A DNA stretch of 64,000 nucleotides from a virus, in the IMG/VR virus record IMGVR_UViG_3300021964_000030, positions 24,850 through 88,849 of that record. One strand, written 5' to 3'. Made by a program: the position numbers and the translations under genes. Within the stretch, counting starts at the first letter, position 1, and every line of letters begins with the position of its first letter. The notes under the pieces were generated by a model. That model was not told the origin of the DNA and did not search any database. It saw nothing but the letters and a program-made list of their open reading frames with translations. Shown here in pieces: positions 1-15,740 of the stretch.

Positions 1-1752
1 GGTACTTTACAAATTACTGGAGTTGCTCAATACGGTGACTCAGATGTTGAATCATATTTAGATGCTAATGGTTTAACATTACCTGATAATGTTAAAGCAC
101 AATTTGGTACAGGTAATGATTTAGAAATTTATCATGATGGTGCAACAGGACAGTCAATTATTTCGGAGTCTGGTACAGGTTCTCTTATAATTAAAGGAAC
201 AAATTTATTTTTACAGTCTGCTGATGGTGAATATATGTTTAGAGGTAATGCTAATGGTGCTTCTAGTTTATATTATGATGCATCAGCCAAACTAGCCACA
301 AAATCAGACGGTGTAGATATCACTGGTGAATTACAAGCGGATTCACTTGATATTGATGGTGCAGCTGATATTTCTGGTAACTTAACTCTTGGTGGTAACC
401 TCGTAGTAAATGGTACAACCACAACTTTAAATACAGCAACTCTAACTGTTGATGATTTAAATATTACTTTAGCAGATGGTGCTGCAGATAAGACAGCCGC
501 GAATGGTGCTGGGATTACAATTGATTGTGGTTCAGATACTGATGCTACTATAACTTACGTATCCGCATCAGACAGATTTGATTTTAATAACGGAATTAAA
601 TCGACTGGCAATTTAACACTAGAAAATACACAGCCTAAAATTTTCTTAACAGACACAGATAATAATTCAGATTATCAAATCATAAACAACAATGGAACAT
701 TTACAGTTTATGATGGAACTAATACTGCTTCTAGATTTACAATTAACTCAAGTGGTAACGCCAACTTCTCAGGCTCAATTACTGGTAGCATAGCTGCTTC
801 AAATATTGATAGTGGAAGATTAGGTGATGCTAGAATGCCAACAACAATTGGTGCTTCTGCATCAACAATTTTTGTTGGAACTCTTAGTGGTAATGCTAGC
901 ACAGCAAGTAATACTCCTGTTTATGCAACAGGAAGTAATGCTACTCATTATATTACTTTTGCTGCCACTAACGGTGGAGGAAATTCTAGTGGAGCAGGTT
1001 CACAAGCAAGATTATCAGATGGCCATCTTACATATAATCCTAGTACAAATGCTCTAGGAGTTTCTGGTAATATTTCAGCTGGAACTATATCTACTGGTAC
1101 AATAACTGGTACAGGAGATATAGATTTAGGCGATAATAATAAAATTTTATTAGGTGCTAGTGATGATTTACAAATTTATCACTCAGGAACTAATTCAATA
1201 ATAAGTGAACAAGGCACTGGAGTTTTAGAAGTTAGAACAAACGGAACTGAAATTCAGCTTACAGGTAATTCAGGTACAGACTACATGGCTAGGTTTGTAA
1301 GCAATGGAAAAACACAATTATATTATGATAATGCAGGTAAGTTAGAAACCACTTCATCAGGCATAGACGTAACGGGTAGTATAGGCGTAACAGGTAGTAT
1401 AGATGTTTCAGACTCAGCTGAGATTGGTGATTATAAAATTGATACTACTAGCACATCTACAAGTTCAACAGCAGTTGCGACAATTCATTCATTTGCTGCA
1501 GCTTCATTCAGGTCAGCAAGATATACTATTCAAGTAACTAATTCTACTGACTCATCATATCATACAACTGAAGTATTAATGGTACACGATGGTACTGATG
1601 CTAATATTGCAGAATATGGTACAATCTTTACAGCTAATGCTGAAGCAGTCTTTGATGCAGATATCGATTCAGGCAATGTAAGACTACTTGCTACTCCAGC
1701 TACAGCTGACAGTATGACATTTAAAGTTATTTGCCATAGCATCACAGCTTAA
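1..1752 (+). CDS. Tail fibre-like structural protein, 5' end missing
   Basis: The frame is open from base 1, so the gene starts upstream of the window; 583 C-terminal codons are visible. The product is rich in Gly, Ser, Thr, Asn and Asp with short beta-type repeats. A unit of the form DLxIYH-G-xxxIISExGTG occurs twice (near bases 120-180 and 1165-1225), each followed by a YYD-AxxKLxT segment. Such repeat-built proteins are typical of tail fibres and adhesins of marine myoviruses. No S74 chaperone domain ends it, unlike the next two genes. It ends 36 bases before a late promoter, so it belongs to the preceding late transcript. Exact fibre position is unknown. Confidence 0.75.
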   Translation, partial: GTLQITGVAQYGDSDVESYLDANGLTLPDNVKAQFGTGNDLEIYHDGATGQSIISESGTGSLIIKGTNLFLQSADGEYMFRGNANGASSLYYDASAKLATKSDGVDITGELQADSLDIDGAADISGNLTLGGNLVVNGTTTTLNTATLTVDDLNITLADGAADKTAANGAGITIDCGSDTDATITYVSASDRFDFNNGIKSTGNLTLENTQPKIFLTDTDNNSDYQIINNNGTFTVYDGTNTASRFTINSSGNANFSGSITGSIAASNIDSGRLGDARMPTTIGASASTIFVGTLSGNASTASNTPVYATGSNATHYITFAATNGGGNSSGAGSQARLSDGHLTYNPSTNALGVSGNISAGTISTGTITGTGDIDLGDNNKILLGASDDLQIYHSGTNSIISEQGTGVLEVRTNGTEIQLTGNSGTDYMARFVSNGKTQLYYDNAGKLETTSSGIDVTGSIGVTGSIDVSDSAEIGDYKIDTTSTSTSSTAVATIHSFAAASFRSARYTIQVTNSTDSSYHTTEVLMVHDGTDANIAEYGTIFTANAEAVFDADIDSGNVRLLATPATADSMTFKVICHSITA

Positions 1753-1763
1753 TCCCTTTTTCG

Positions 1764-1771
1764 TATAAATA
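1764..1771 (+). promoter_or_regulatory. T4-type late promoter for the fibre genes
   Basis: Exact TATAAATA, the element read by T4 gp55-RNA polymerase. It lies 36 bp before the first collagen-like fibre, with a purine-rich GTGGAGAG stretch between. Confidence 0.85.
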
Positions 1772-1807
1772 GATTAATATATTAACCGTGGAGAGTGAAA
1801 CGGAACT

Positions 1808-8737
<6,930 letters not shown>

Positions 8738-8740
8738 CTG

Positions 8741-8748
8741 TATAAATA
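8741..8748 (+). promoter_or_regulatory. Late promoter touching the oxygenase start codon
   Basis: TATAAATA with exactly 5 bp to the ATG at 8754. T4 late elements span about -13 to -6, so transcription would begin at the A of the ATG, giving a leaderless message. No Shine-Dalgarno sequence is visible upstream. Confidence 0.75.
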
Positions 8749-8753
8749 ATATT

Positions 8754-9341
8754 ATGAATGTAAGTGTACCGGCTTGGTTGTACCAAGACCAATATTTTTC
8801 AAAGCAATTTTGTGATGATTTAGTGAACTATTGCGACAATCATTTAGAATTAAAATCAGCTAGTGTTGGCCACGACCCTAATGTCGAGCTTGATACTACT
8901 GGAGTTAGAAGTTCTATTACTGGTTGGTTGCAAGATAGAAACGATTATGAAAAATCTGTAAAACAAGAAGTATATAATCTATTTCATAGTTGGAATCAAA
9001 GTTTTAATTTCGAATTAACTAATATTTACGATATGCAATATACTGTCTATCCTGCTGAGGATAAAGGATATTATAATTGGCATGTTGACTCTTGGTATGG
9101 AAGTAATGGTAGTAATGAAGATAGAAAATTAAGCTTAAGCATTCAACTATCAGACCCATCTGATTATCAAGGTGGAGAATTTGAAACTGAAGATTCATTT
9201 ACAGCTATACCATCGAATGAAATAAGAAATAGGGGAACCGCCATAATGTTCCCATCATATATAAGACATAGAGTTTTACCAGTCACAAAAGGCGTAAGGA
9301 AATCTCTAGTTGTTTGGATTGAAGGACCTAATTGGAAATGA
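8754..9341 (+). CDS. PKHD-type 2-oxoglutarate/Fe(II) oxygenase (hydroxylase)
   Basis: 195 residues. The double-stranded beta-helix signature is complete: the HVD iron-binding pair (H110, D112), a YQGGEFE strand, the distal H172 in the IRHRV motif, and R182 ten residues later for 2-oxoglutarate. The FPS...HRVLPVTKG...W..GP layout resembles the PiuC/PKHD prolyl-hydroxylase-like family. It follows two collagen-like fibre genes and overlaps the collagen-modifying enzyme by 4 bases, so hydroxylation of fibre residues is an attractive inference. Most prolines in the fibres are in the X position, so a classical Y-position prolyl 4-hydroxylase role is not obvious. Such oxygenases are common in marine myoviruses with unknown targets. 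Confidence 0.85.
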   Translation: MNVSVPAWLYQDQYFSKQFCDDLVNYCDNHLELKSASVGHDPNVELDTTGVRSSITGWLQDRNDYEKSVKQEVYNLFHSWNQSFNFELTNIYDMQYTVYPAEDKGYYNWHVDSWYGSNGSNEDRKLSLSIQLSDPSDYQGGEFETEDSFTAIPSNEIRNRGTAIMFPSYIRHRVLPVTKGVRKSLVVWIEGPNWK

Positions 9342-11221
9342 AAAAACTAGTAATAAATTTAAAAAGACGAACTGACAGAAAAGAATTATTTGAAAAAAAT
9401 AATTTAAAAGACTATACGTATATTGAAGGTGTTGATGGCGAAGAAATCAATATGCAAACTTTAGTCAGACATGGGTGGAATATCGATACAACATGGAGAG
9501 ACCCATATAAAGATAGAAAAATGCAGAAAGGTGAAGTTGGTTGTACATTAAGTCATTACGCGGCTTGGAAAGCTATAGCAGAAGGTGATGAACCAGTTAT
9601 TGTTATGGAAGACGATTGTTGGATTAGAAATCCAGAAAGATATAATGAAGAAGAAGTAGAAACTTTATTAGACAGTTATGACATTGTATATCTACAGCAT
9701 AATGAAAATGAACCAGGGTTGGAAAAAGTAATTGATGATAACTTAGTAGTACCTTATTATCCATATAACCTTACAGCTTATGCAATGTATCCTGAGACTG
9801 CAAGTATACTTATAGAAAAGTTTGGTAGAACTTTAATACCTTCAGATGAGCATATTCCAAAATTAATTATGAATGGTACATTGTCATCAGTAGGTTATAC
9901 AGACAGCACAGAAAATCCACAGCCTTGTTGGCAACATTTTAGAAGTCAAGTAGCTTCTGATATTGAAGTCGGACAAGACAATGCTTTCCACGACTTTACA
10001 AATATACACTTTACTACAATTGGTACTGATAGACATAAACTCGTAGACTTAAATGATTCTGCTATTCATAATGGAATATACTTAAAAAATCTAGGTAATA
10101 ACTTTGATTGGTTTAGTCCTATGACTCATCGCGATGGTGGTAAAAAAGTTTATTTACAAAAAGAATTTATTAATCAACTAGCTCCAACAGATTTAGTTTT
10201 CTTTACTGATGGATATGATTCTTTAATATGTGATGATAAAGAAACTATAGTAAATAGATTTTTAGAAATGAAAGCTGATGTAATCTTTTCAGGCGAAAAT
10301 AGTTGTTGGCCAAATGCAGAATGGGCTGATAGATTTGATGAGACACAACCTTTTCCATATTTAAATAGTGGTGGCTTTATTGGAAGAGCTGGTGTGCTAC
10401 AAGATATTATATCACATTATGATGAAAATGTACACGATGATGACCAAGCTTTTTACCAAGAACAATTCTTTAAAAACGAATGGGATATTATAATTGATAA
10501 TACAGGTTATTTATTTCAAACAGCTGATAAAGATATAACTACTCTTGATAATCAATTATATAATCCAAATACTAATAGTTGCCCATTAGTTTATCATGCA
10601 AATGGCGATAATAATTTTAATTATTCAACATTGCAAGATGTAAAAGCTAAACTATTACCTTCAAGTTTTCCACAGTTATATTTACCCACAGGTAACGAAT
10701 TTCAGATTTTAGATAAAGATATGTTATTAGTTAAATTTATGAACCAATCTCAATGTGAAAGATTAATTGAAATGGGTGATAAATTAAATACTTGGGAGCC
10801 AATGCCAGGTGATAAATTTCCAGCTCAAGAAATTAGAATGAAAGAATTAGGACTATTTGAAGAATTAGAATCACATTGGAAAAAACATTTATATCCCATC
10901 ATTGAAAGATATTGGCATCCTATGGAAATGTATGGGTTAAGAGATGCTTTTATTATGAAGTATTCTGTAGATACACAAAAAGATTTACCATTGCATACTG
11001 ATGCAAGTTTAGTTACTGGTTCAGTTAAATTAAATGAAGATTATGAAGGAGCCGATTTAATATTTCCTAGACAAGGTATTTCTAATAAAGAAATTCCACC
11101 AGGTTGGTGTATATTATTCCCTGGGGCCGTTACTCATGGTCATGAATGTACTGAATTATTAAAAGGAACTAAATATTCTCTTACAATGTGGTCTAGCAGA
11201 TATACTGGTGATAAGTATTAG
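9338..11221 (+). CDS. Three-domain collagen-modifying enzyme: GT25, PLOD-type glycosyltransferase, lysyl hydroxylase
   Basis: 627 residues from the ATG at 9338 (ATGA overlap with the oxygenase; an in-frame TTG at 9332 is less likely). Residues about 1-205 match GT25, the collagen galactosyltransferase family: INLKRRTDR, KGEVGCTLSH, VMEDD, and a PSDEHIP segment. Residues about 218-415 match the glycosyltransferase domain of procollagen lysyl hydroxylases (PLOD): D291-GY-D294, YLNSGGFIG from 341, DDDQ at 367-370. Residues about 445-627 match the PLOD oxygenase: H553-T-D555 and H602 as iron ligands, but K612 where animal enzymes have the 2-oxoglutarate Arg. Expected products are hydroxylysine and its galactosyl and glucosyl forms. 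Predicted substrates are the two fibres just upstream. Confidence 0.88.
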   Translation: MKKLVINLKRRTDRKELFEKNNLKDYTYIEGVDGEEINMQTLVRHGWNIDTTWRDPYKDRKMQKGEVGCTLSHYAAWKAIAEGDEPVIVMEDDCWIRNPERYNEEEVETLLDSYDIVYLQHNENEPGLEKVIDDNLVVPYYPYNLTAYAMYPETASILIEKFGRTLIPSDEHIPKLIMNGTLSSVGYTDSTENPQPCWQHFRSQVASDIEVGQDNAFHDFTNIHFTTIGTDRHKLVDLNDSAIHNGIYLKNLGNNFDWFSPMTHRDGGKKVYLQKEFINQLAPTDLVFFTDGYDSLICDDKETIVNRFLEMKADVIFSGENSCWPNAEWADRFDETQPFPYLNSGGFIGRAGVLQDIISHYDENVHDDDQAFYQEQFFKNEWDIIIDNTGYLFQTADKDITTLDNQLYNPNTNSCPLVYHANGDNNFNYSTLQDVKAKLLPSSFPQLYLPTGNEFQILDKDMLLVKFMNQSQCERLIEMGDKLNTWEPMPGDKFPAQEIRMKELGLFEELESHWKKHLYPIIERYWHPMEMYGLRDAFIMKYSVDTQKDLPLHTDASLVTGSVKLNEDYEGADLIFPRQGISNKEIPPGWCILFPGAVTHGHECTELLKGTKYSLTMWSSRYTGDKY

Positions 11222-11237
11222 ATAGTATCTAAAATCT

Positions 11238-11257
11238 TATAAATAGTTCTATAAATA
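11238..11257 (+). promoter_or_regulatory. Tandem late promoters for the neck-terminase operon
   Basis: Two exact TATAAATA motifs, at 11238-11245 and 11250-11257, starting 12 bp apart (about one helical turn). The gp13 start follows at 11281 with a GAGG ribosome-binding site. The doubled element suggests a strong late start. Confidence 0.85.
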
Positions 11258-11280
11258 AACTATTATTATCGAGGTATTAA

Positions 11281-12030
11281 ATGGCAAAACCAAACAGCAG
11301 AACTACATTAATTGATTACTGCCTTAGAAATCTAGGTGCACCAGTAATTGAAATTAATGTTGATGAAGACCAAATCGATGATAGAGTAGACGAAGCTCTA
11401 CAATTCTATCAGCACTACCATGCTGATGCTATTGAAAAGGTATTTTTAAAACACCAAGTAACACAAACAGATATTGATAATGGCTATATTGCTATTAATG
11501 ATTTAGTTACTGATGTATTAAGAGTGTTACCAATCCGAGATACATATTCAGCTAATAATTTATTTGATATTAAATATCAGATGCATTTAAACGATATGTT
11601 TAGTTTAGGTTATATGGGTTCACTATTAGAATACTCAATGGCCCAGCAATATCTTTCAACACTAGATTTAGTTATTGATAATGACAATAAATTTATTTCC
11701 TTTGACAGACATAGAAATAGATTAAGAATTGATATGGCTTGGAGCGAAGAAGTTTCAGTAAATGATTATTTAGTAGTTGAATGTTATCGTATCATCGACC
11801 CAGACACATTTACAGATGTTTATAACGATTATTATTTAAAGAAATATCTAACTTCATTGTTAAAGAAACAATGGGGAACAAACCTTCTTAAATTTGAAGG
11901 AATGGTAATGCCAGGCGGAGTTACATTTAACGGAAGACAGTTATTTGACGATGCGATAGCAGAATTAGAAAAATTAGAAGAAGAAGTTAGATTGAATTGG
12001 GAACAACCAATCGACTTCTATACAGGATAA
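11281..12030 (+). CDS. 13: Neck protein gp13
   Basis: 249 residues, the usual size for T4-like gp13, which with gp14 closes the filled head and joins it to the tail. The N-terminus (TLIDYCLRNLGAPV, then an INVDEDQIDDRVDEALQF segment) is the conserved pattern of marine myovirus gp13. It is the first gene of a run gp13-gp14-gp15-gp16-gp17 in standard order, 4 bases before gp14. It is expressed late from the tandem TATAAATA motifs upstream. Confidence 0.85.
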   Translation: MAKPNSRTTLIDYCLRNLGAPVIEINVDEDQIDDRVDEALQFYQHYHADAIEKVFLKHQVTQTDIDNGYIAINDLVTDVLRVLPIRDTYSANNLFDIKYQMHLNDMFSLGYMGSLLEYSMAQQYLSTLDLVIDNDNKFISFDRHRNRLRIDMAWSEEVSVNDYLVVECYRIIDPDTFTDVYNDYYLKKYLTSLLKKQWGTNLLKFEGMVMPGGVTFNGRQLFDDAIAELEKLEEEVRLNWEQPIDFYTG

Positions 12031-12033
12031 AAT

Positions 12034-12960
12034 ATGCCTAGGAATGTATATTTCTCTCAGGCAGTAAGGGCTGAACAAAATTTATACGAAGACCTTATTG
12101 TCGAGTCTCTTAAGATATATGGACAAGATGTCTATTATATTCCAAGAACTTTAGTAAATAGAGATACCATTTTAAATGAAGACCCTGCGTCTAGATTTGA
12201 TGATGCTTATTTAATGGAAGCATATATCGAAAACGTTGATGGCTTTGAAGGAGACGGGGACTTATATTCTAAGTTTGGATTAGAGATTAGAGACGAAGCA
12301 CAATTTGTTATCTCTAGAAAAGTTTGGAATCATGCAGTAGGTTTAAAAGAAGCTACGGACAAACCGTTGGAAGGTGATTTATTATTCCTACCAATGACTA
12401 ACTCATTCTTTGAGATTTCATATGTAGAAGACGATTCACCATTCTTCCAGTTATCTAATTTACCAGTTTATAGATTAGCATGTACATTATTCGAGTTCTC
12501 AGATGAAGACTTTGATACCGGTGTTGCTGATATAGATAATAAAACTGTATCACAGGCATATCAAATTGCTATGAATATAACACTAGGTACTGGAGACCAA
12601 CACTTTGTAGTTGGTGAAACAGTAACGCAAGAACTAGAAACTGGCATTTCAATATTTGCTGAAGTGGCTTCTGTAACTAAGACATCTGGTAATTCTGGAA
12701 AAATTACAGTTGCTAATATCGGTGTAAGCGGTTCAGAAACTTATAGACAATTTGTAGCTTCAGCAACTAAGCCAATAGTTGGTTCTGAAAATAGTTACTC
12801 AAGTACAATTACAAAGGTATATGATATAGGCGATAACGATGACGATAATGTATTCCCATCTGACGGTGGAGCTGATAACGTAGCGTTTGAGCACGTAGCA
12901 GATAATTTTATAGACTTTACTGAATCTAATCCGTTCGGTGACCCATCGGAGAGTTACTAA
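12034..12960 (+). CDS. 14: Neck protein gp14
   Basis: 308 residues. Begins PRNVYFSQAVRAEQNLYEDL, typical of gp14, and contains YGQDVYYIPRT followed by an RDTILNEDP segment conserved in marine T4-like phages. With gp13 it forms the neck and head-completion collar at the portal. A Thr/Ser/Gly-rich region at about residues 170-260 is more variable than the rest. It ends in TAATG shared with gp15. Confidence 0.85.
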   Translation: MPRNVYFSQAVRAEQNLYEDLIVESLKIYGQDVYYIPRTLVNRDTILNEDPASRFDDAYLMEAYIENVDGFEGDGDLYSKFGLEIRDEAQFVISRKVWNHAVGLKEATDKPLEGDLLFLPMTNSFFEISYVEDDSPFFQLSNLPVYRLACTLFEFSDEDFDTGVADIDNKTVSQAYQIAMNITLGTGDQHFVVGETVTQELETGISIFAEVASVTKTSGNSGKITVANIGVSGSETYRQFVASATKPIVGSENSYSSTITKVYDIGDNDDDNVFPSDGGADNVAFEHVADNFIDFTESNPFGDPSESY

Positions 12961-13724
12961 TGTTTGGAGGTCATTTTTACCACGCAACAACCAGAAAGGC
13001 AGTAGCTGTTTTTGGTACACTGTTTAATAACATAAGTGTAATCAGAAAAGATGGCAGTGGCGGTATACTTAATCAAGTAAAAGTACCATTAGCATACGGA
13101 CCTAAACAAAAGTTTTTAGCTAGGTTAGACCAAGAGGCTGGCTTTGAAGCACCGTTAGCAATTAAACTACCAAGATTGGCTTTTGAAATTACTGGTGTAG
13201 AAAAAGATACTAACCAATCATTAGGTAAACTAAAAAAAATAGTAGAAGCACATGGTAGTGATGTTACAAAAAGAAAGACAATAAAAAACTATGCTTCATA
13301 CAATATAACAATGTCATTATATGCAATGGTTAAAAACCAAGATGATGGCTTACAAATTATAGAACAAATCATTCCATATTTCCAACCAGATTATACAGTT
13401 ACTATTAAACCTGTTGATGGTTTCGATATGAAACAAGATGTCCCAGTTATTTTAGACAGTGTAACAATTCAAGATGATTATGAATCTGACTTTGTTACAA
13501 GAAGAGTATTAATCTATCAAATGGATTTTACTATGAAAATGAAATTCTATGGACCTACAGGAGATGTTGGTTTAATTAGAGAAATTAATGTTGATTTGGA
13601 AAAGTTTGGAACTAGCAATAATACAAACATATTTGAGGAGATGGATTTTACAGTTGGTAATACTGATACGGCAGAAAGTTATACCGTAACAACTACAATT
13701 GATAATAATCCTTATGATGATTAA
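12960..13724 (+). CDS. 15: Tail completion / sheath stabiliser gp15
   Basis: 254 residues, similar to T4 gp15, which caps the finished tail and connects it to the head neck. The start MFGGHFYHATTRKAVAVFGTL and the LPRLAFEI motif followed by D-KRKT are characteristic. TAATG overlaps at both ends show translational coupling to gp14 and gp16. Located between the neck and terminase genes as in T4. Confidence 0.85.
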   Translation: MFGGHFYHATTRKAVAVFGTLFNNISVIRKDGSGGILNQVKVPLAYGPKQKFLARLDQEAGFEAPLAIKLPRLAFEITGVEKDTNQSLGKLKKIVEAHGSDVTKRKTIKNYASYNITMSLYAMVKNQDDGLQIIEQIIPYFQPDYTVTIKPVDGFDMKQDVPVILDSVTIQDDYESDFVTRRVLIYQMDFTMKMKFYGPTGDVGLIREINVDLEKFGTSNNTNIFEEMDFTVGNTDTAESYTVTTTIDNNPYDD

Positions 13725-14149
13725 TGGAAAAACTAAATAAGTTAAAAAATTCTTTAGAAAAGAATTTGCCAGTGAAAAAACAAAAAGATTATGTCGATAA
13801 AAAAGACATAAAAGACGATTATGAATTTTCAAGGTCAACATATAAAGACTTAATAAGAACTGGTGTACAATCTCTTGATGCACTATCACAACTTGCCAGA
13901 GAAGCGGAAAGTCCAAGGGCATTCGAAGTTTTATCTAAATCTATAAAAGACATTGGTGATACAACTGAAAAGTTGATGGCTTTACAAAAAGCTAAAAAAG
14001 AATTAAATAAAGAAGATGATGACAAGAAAAAACAAGAACAGAGGTTAACTCAAAATAATGTTTTTGTTGGTAGCACAACTGAGCTACAAAGAGCTTTATT
14101 AGATACAAATAAGGATAATGTAATAATCGATGCAGAGGATAAAGAATAG
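13724..14149 (+). CDS. 16: Small terminase subunit gp16
   Basis: 141 residues, highly charged and mostly helical. Assigned mainly from position, immediately between gp15 and the large terminase, and from its size and acidic/basic helical composition, as in gp16, which forms rings that recognise DNA ends and stimulate gp17. A segment with SRSTYKDLIRTGVQSLDALS fits the central oligomerising helices. It overlaps gp17 by 20 bases. Confidence 0.8.
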   Translation: MEKLNKLKNSLEKNLPVKKQKDYVDKKDIKDDYEFSRSTYKDLIRTGVQSLDALSQLAREAESPRAFEVLSKSIKDIGDTTEKLMALQKAKKELNKEDDDKKKQEQRLTQNNVFVGSTTELQRALLDTNKDNVIIDAEDKE

Positions 14150-15740
14150 CGAATTTGGTTACTTAGGTAATCCATCTGTCAAAAGAGACGGAGTCGAAAC
14201 ATCTTTTACAAAAGATGAAGTACAAGAATATGCTAAATGTATGCAAAACCCTGCATATTTTGCTAGGACTTATGTAAAAGTTATTTCTCTTGATGAAGGT
14301 TTAGTACCATTTAATTTATATCCTTATCAAGAGAAAATGTTTAATCAATTTAAAGATGAGAGATTTAATATTGTTCTTGCATGTCGTCAGTCTGGAAAAT
14401 CTATTTCATCAGTTGTATTTCTATTATGGTATGCAATATTTCACCCAGAAAAAACTATTGCTATATTAGCTAACAAAGGCGCAGTGGCAAGAGAAATGTT
14501 GGCCAGGATTACTTTGGCTTTAGAAAATTTACCATTCTTTTTACAGCCAGGAACAAAAGCATTAAATAAAGGTTCACTTGAATTTAGCAATAACTCTAAG
14601 ATTATAGCAGCAGCTACATCTGGTAGTTCTATTAGGGGTTTATCTATTAACTTACTATTTCTCGATGAGTTTGCCTTTGTAGAAAAAGATGCACAGTTCT
14701 TTACATCAACTTATCCGGTGGTTTCATCTGGTAGCGATTCAAAGGTTATTATTACATCTACTGCAAATGGTGTAGGTAATGTGTATCATAAACTATGGGA
14801 AGGTGCTGCTCAAGGTACAAATGAATTTAAACCTTTAAGAGTTGATTGGTGGGATGTACCTGGAAGAGATGAAAAGTGGAAAGAAACTACAATAGCTAAC
14901 ACATCAGAATTACAATTTGACCAAGAGTTTGGTAATACATTCCATGGCAGAGGTAATACGCTAATTGATGCTAATCATTTAATGAGACAAAAATCTAAAG
15001 ACCCATTATACTATAAAGAAAATGTTTGGATATATTCAGAGCCTGAACCAGACCACGAATATGTAATGACGGTTGATGTATCTAAGGGTAGAAATCAAGA
15101 CTACAGTACATTTACTATTATAGATGTAACAACAAATCCATTTAGTCAAGTAGCTACGTTTAGAGATAATACTTTATCACCAATATTATTTCCAGATATT
15201 ATATACAAATATGCAAAAACTTTTAATGATGCTTATGTAGTAATTGAAAGTAATGATGCAGGAGCTGTTGTATGTAATGGTTTATATTATGATTTAGAAT
15301 ATGAAAATATGTTTGTAGAATCAAGTATTAAAGCAAATGCTTTAGGTTGTACAATGACAAAGAGAGTTAAAAGAATTGGTTGTTCAAATATAAAAGATTT
15401 AATTGAGACAAAAAGACTAGATATACACGATGCTAATACAATTGTAGAATTAAGTACTTTTGTAATGAAAGGCAATTCATATCAAGCATCACCACCTAAT
15501 CACGATGATTTAATGATGAACTTAGTTTTATTTGCGTGGTTTACATCAACCGATATATTTGAAAATTTATCTAATATTGATATGAAAGATTTATTATTTA
15601 GAGAAAAGTTAGCAGCTATTCAAGATGATATGCTGCCGTTTGGTTATATAGATGATGGTAATCCAAGCAGTATAAATAAAGGTATAAAAGATGAAGATGG
15701 AAACATCTGGTTCGAACAAGAGTGGAAACAAAATTTCTAA
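14130..15740 (+). CDS. 17: Large terminase subunit gp17 (packaging ATPase-nuclease)
   Basis: 536 residues. ATPase half: Walker A-like ACRQSGKS with Lys about residue 90, Walker B LLFLDEF, and a TSTANG coupling motif. Nuclease half: the first catalytic Asp lies in MTVDVSKGRNQDYS. Powers DNA entry through the gp20 portal and cuts headful ends. The ATG at 14130 lies inside gp16 with little ribosome-binding site, so translation is probably coupled; no later in-frame ATG precedes the conserved N-terminus. An internal TATAAATA at 15671 may serve the next gene. Confidence 0.95.
   Translation: MQRIKNSEFGYLGNPSVKRDGVETSFTKDEVQEYAKCMQNPAYFARTYVKVISLDEGLVPFNLYPYQEKMFNQFKDERFNIVLACRQSGKSISSVVFLLWYAIFHPEKTIAILANKGAVAREMLARITLALENLPFFLQPGTKALNKGSLEFSNNSKIIAAATSGSSIRGLSINLLFLDEFAFVEKDAQFFTSTYPVVSSGSDSKVIITSTANGVGNVYHKLWEGAAQGTNEFKPLRVDWWDVPGRDEKWKETTIANTSELQFDQEFGNTFHGRGNTLIDANHLMRQKSKDPLYYKENVWIYSEPEPDHEYVMTVDVSKGRNQDYSTFTIIDVTTNPFSQVATFRDNTLSPILFPDIIYKYAKTFNDAYVVIESNDAGAVVCNGLYYDLEYENMFVESSIKANALGCTMTKRVKRIGCSNIKDLIETKRLDIHDANTIVELSTFVMKGNSYQASPPNHDDLMMNLVLFAWFTSTDIFENLSNIDMKDLLFREKLAAIQDDMLPFGYIDDGNPSSINKGIKDEDGNIWFEQEWKQNF
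15671..15678 (+). promoter_or_regulatory. Possible late promoter inside gp17
   Basis: Exact TATAAATA in the gp17 coding sequence, 61 bp before the next start codon. It encodes ordinary residues, so it may be chance, but its placement could give extra transcript for the ATP-grasp gene. Confidence 0.35.

Noticed and set aside
8754-9341. TET/JBP-type DNA base oxygenase
   Set aside because: The TAGT-like gene made me look for TET, but the motif layout (FPS..HRVLPVT..GVRKSL) is PKHD/PiuC type, and hydroxymethylcytosine can come from the gp42 homologue.
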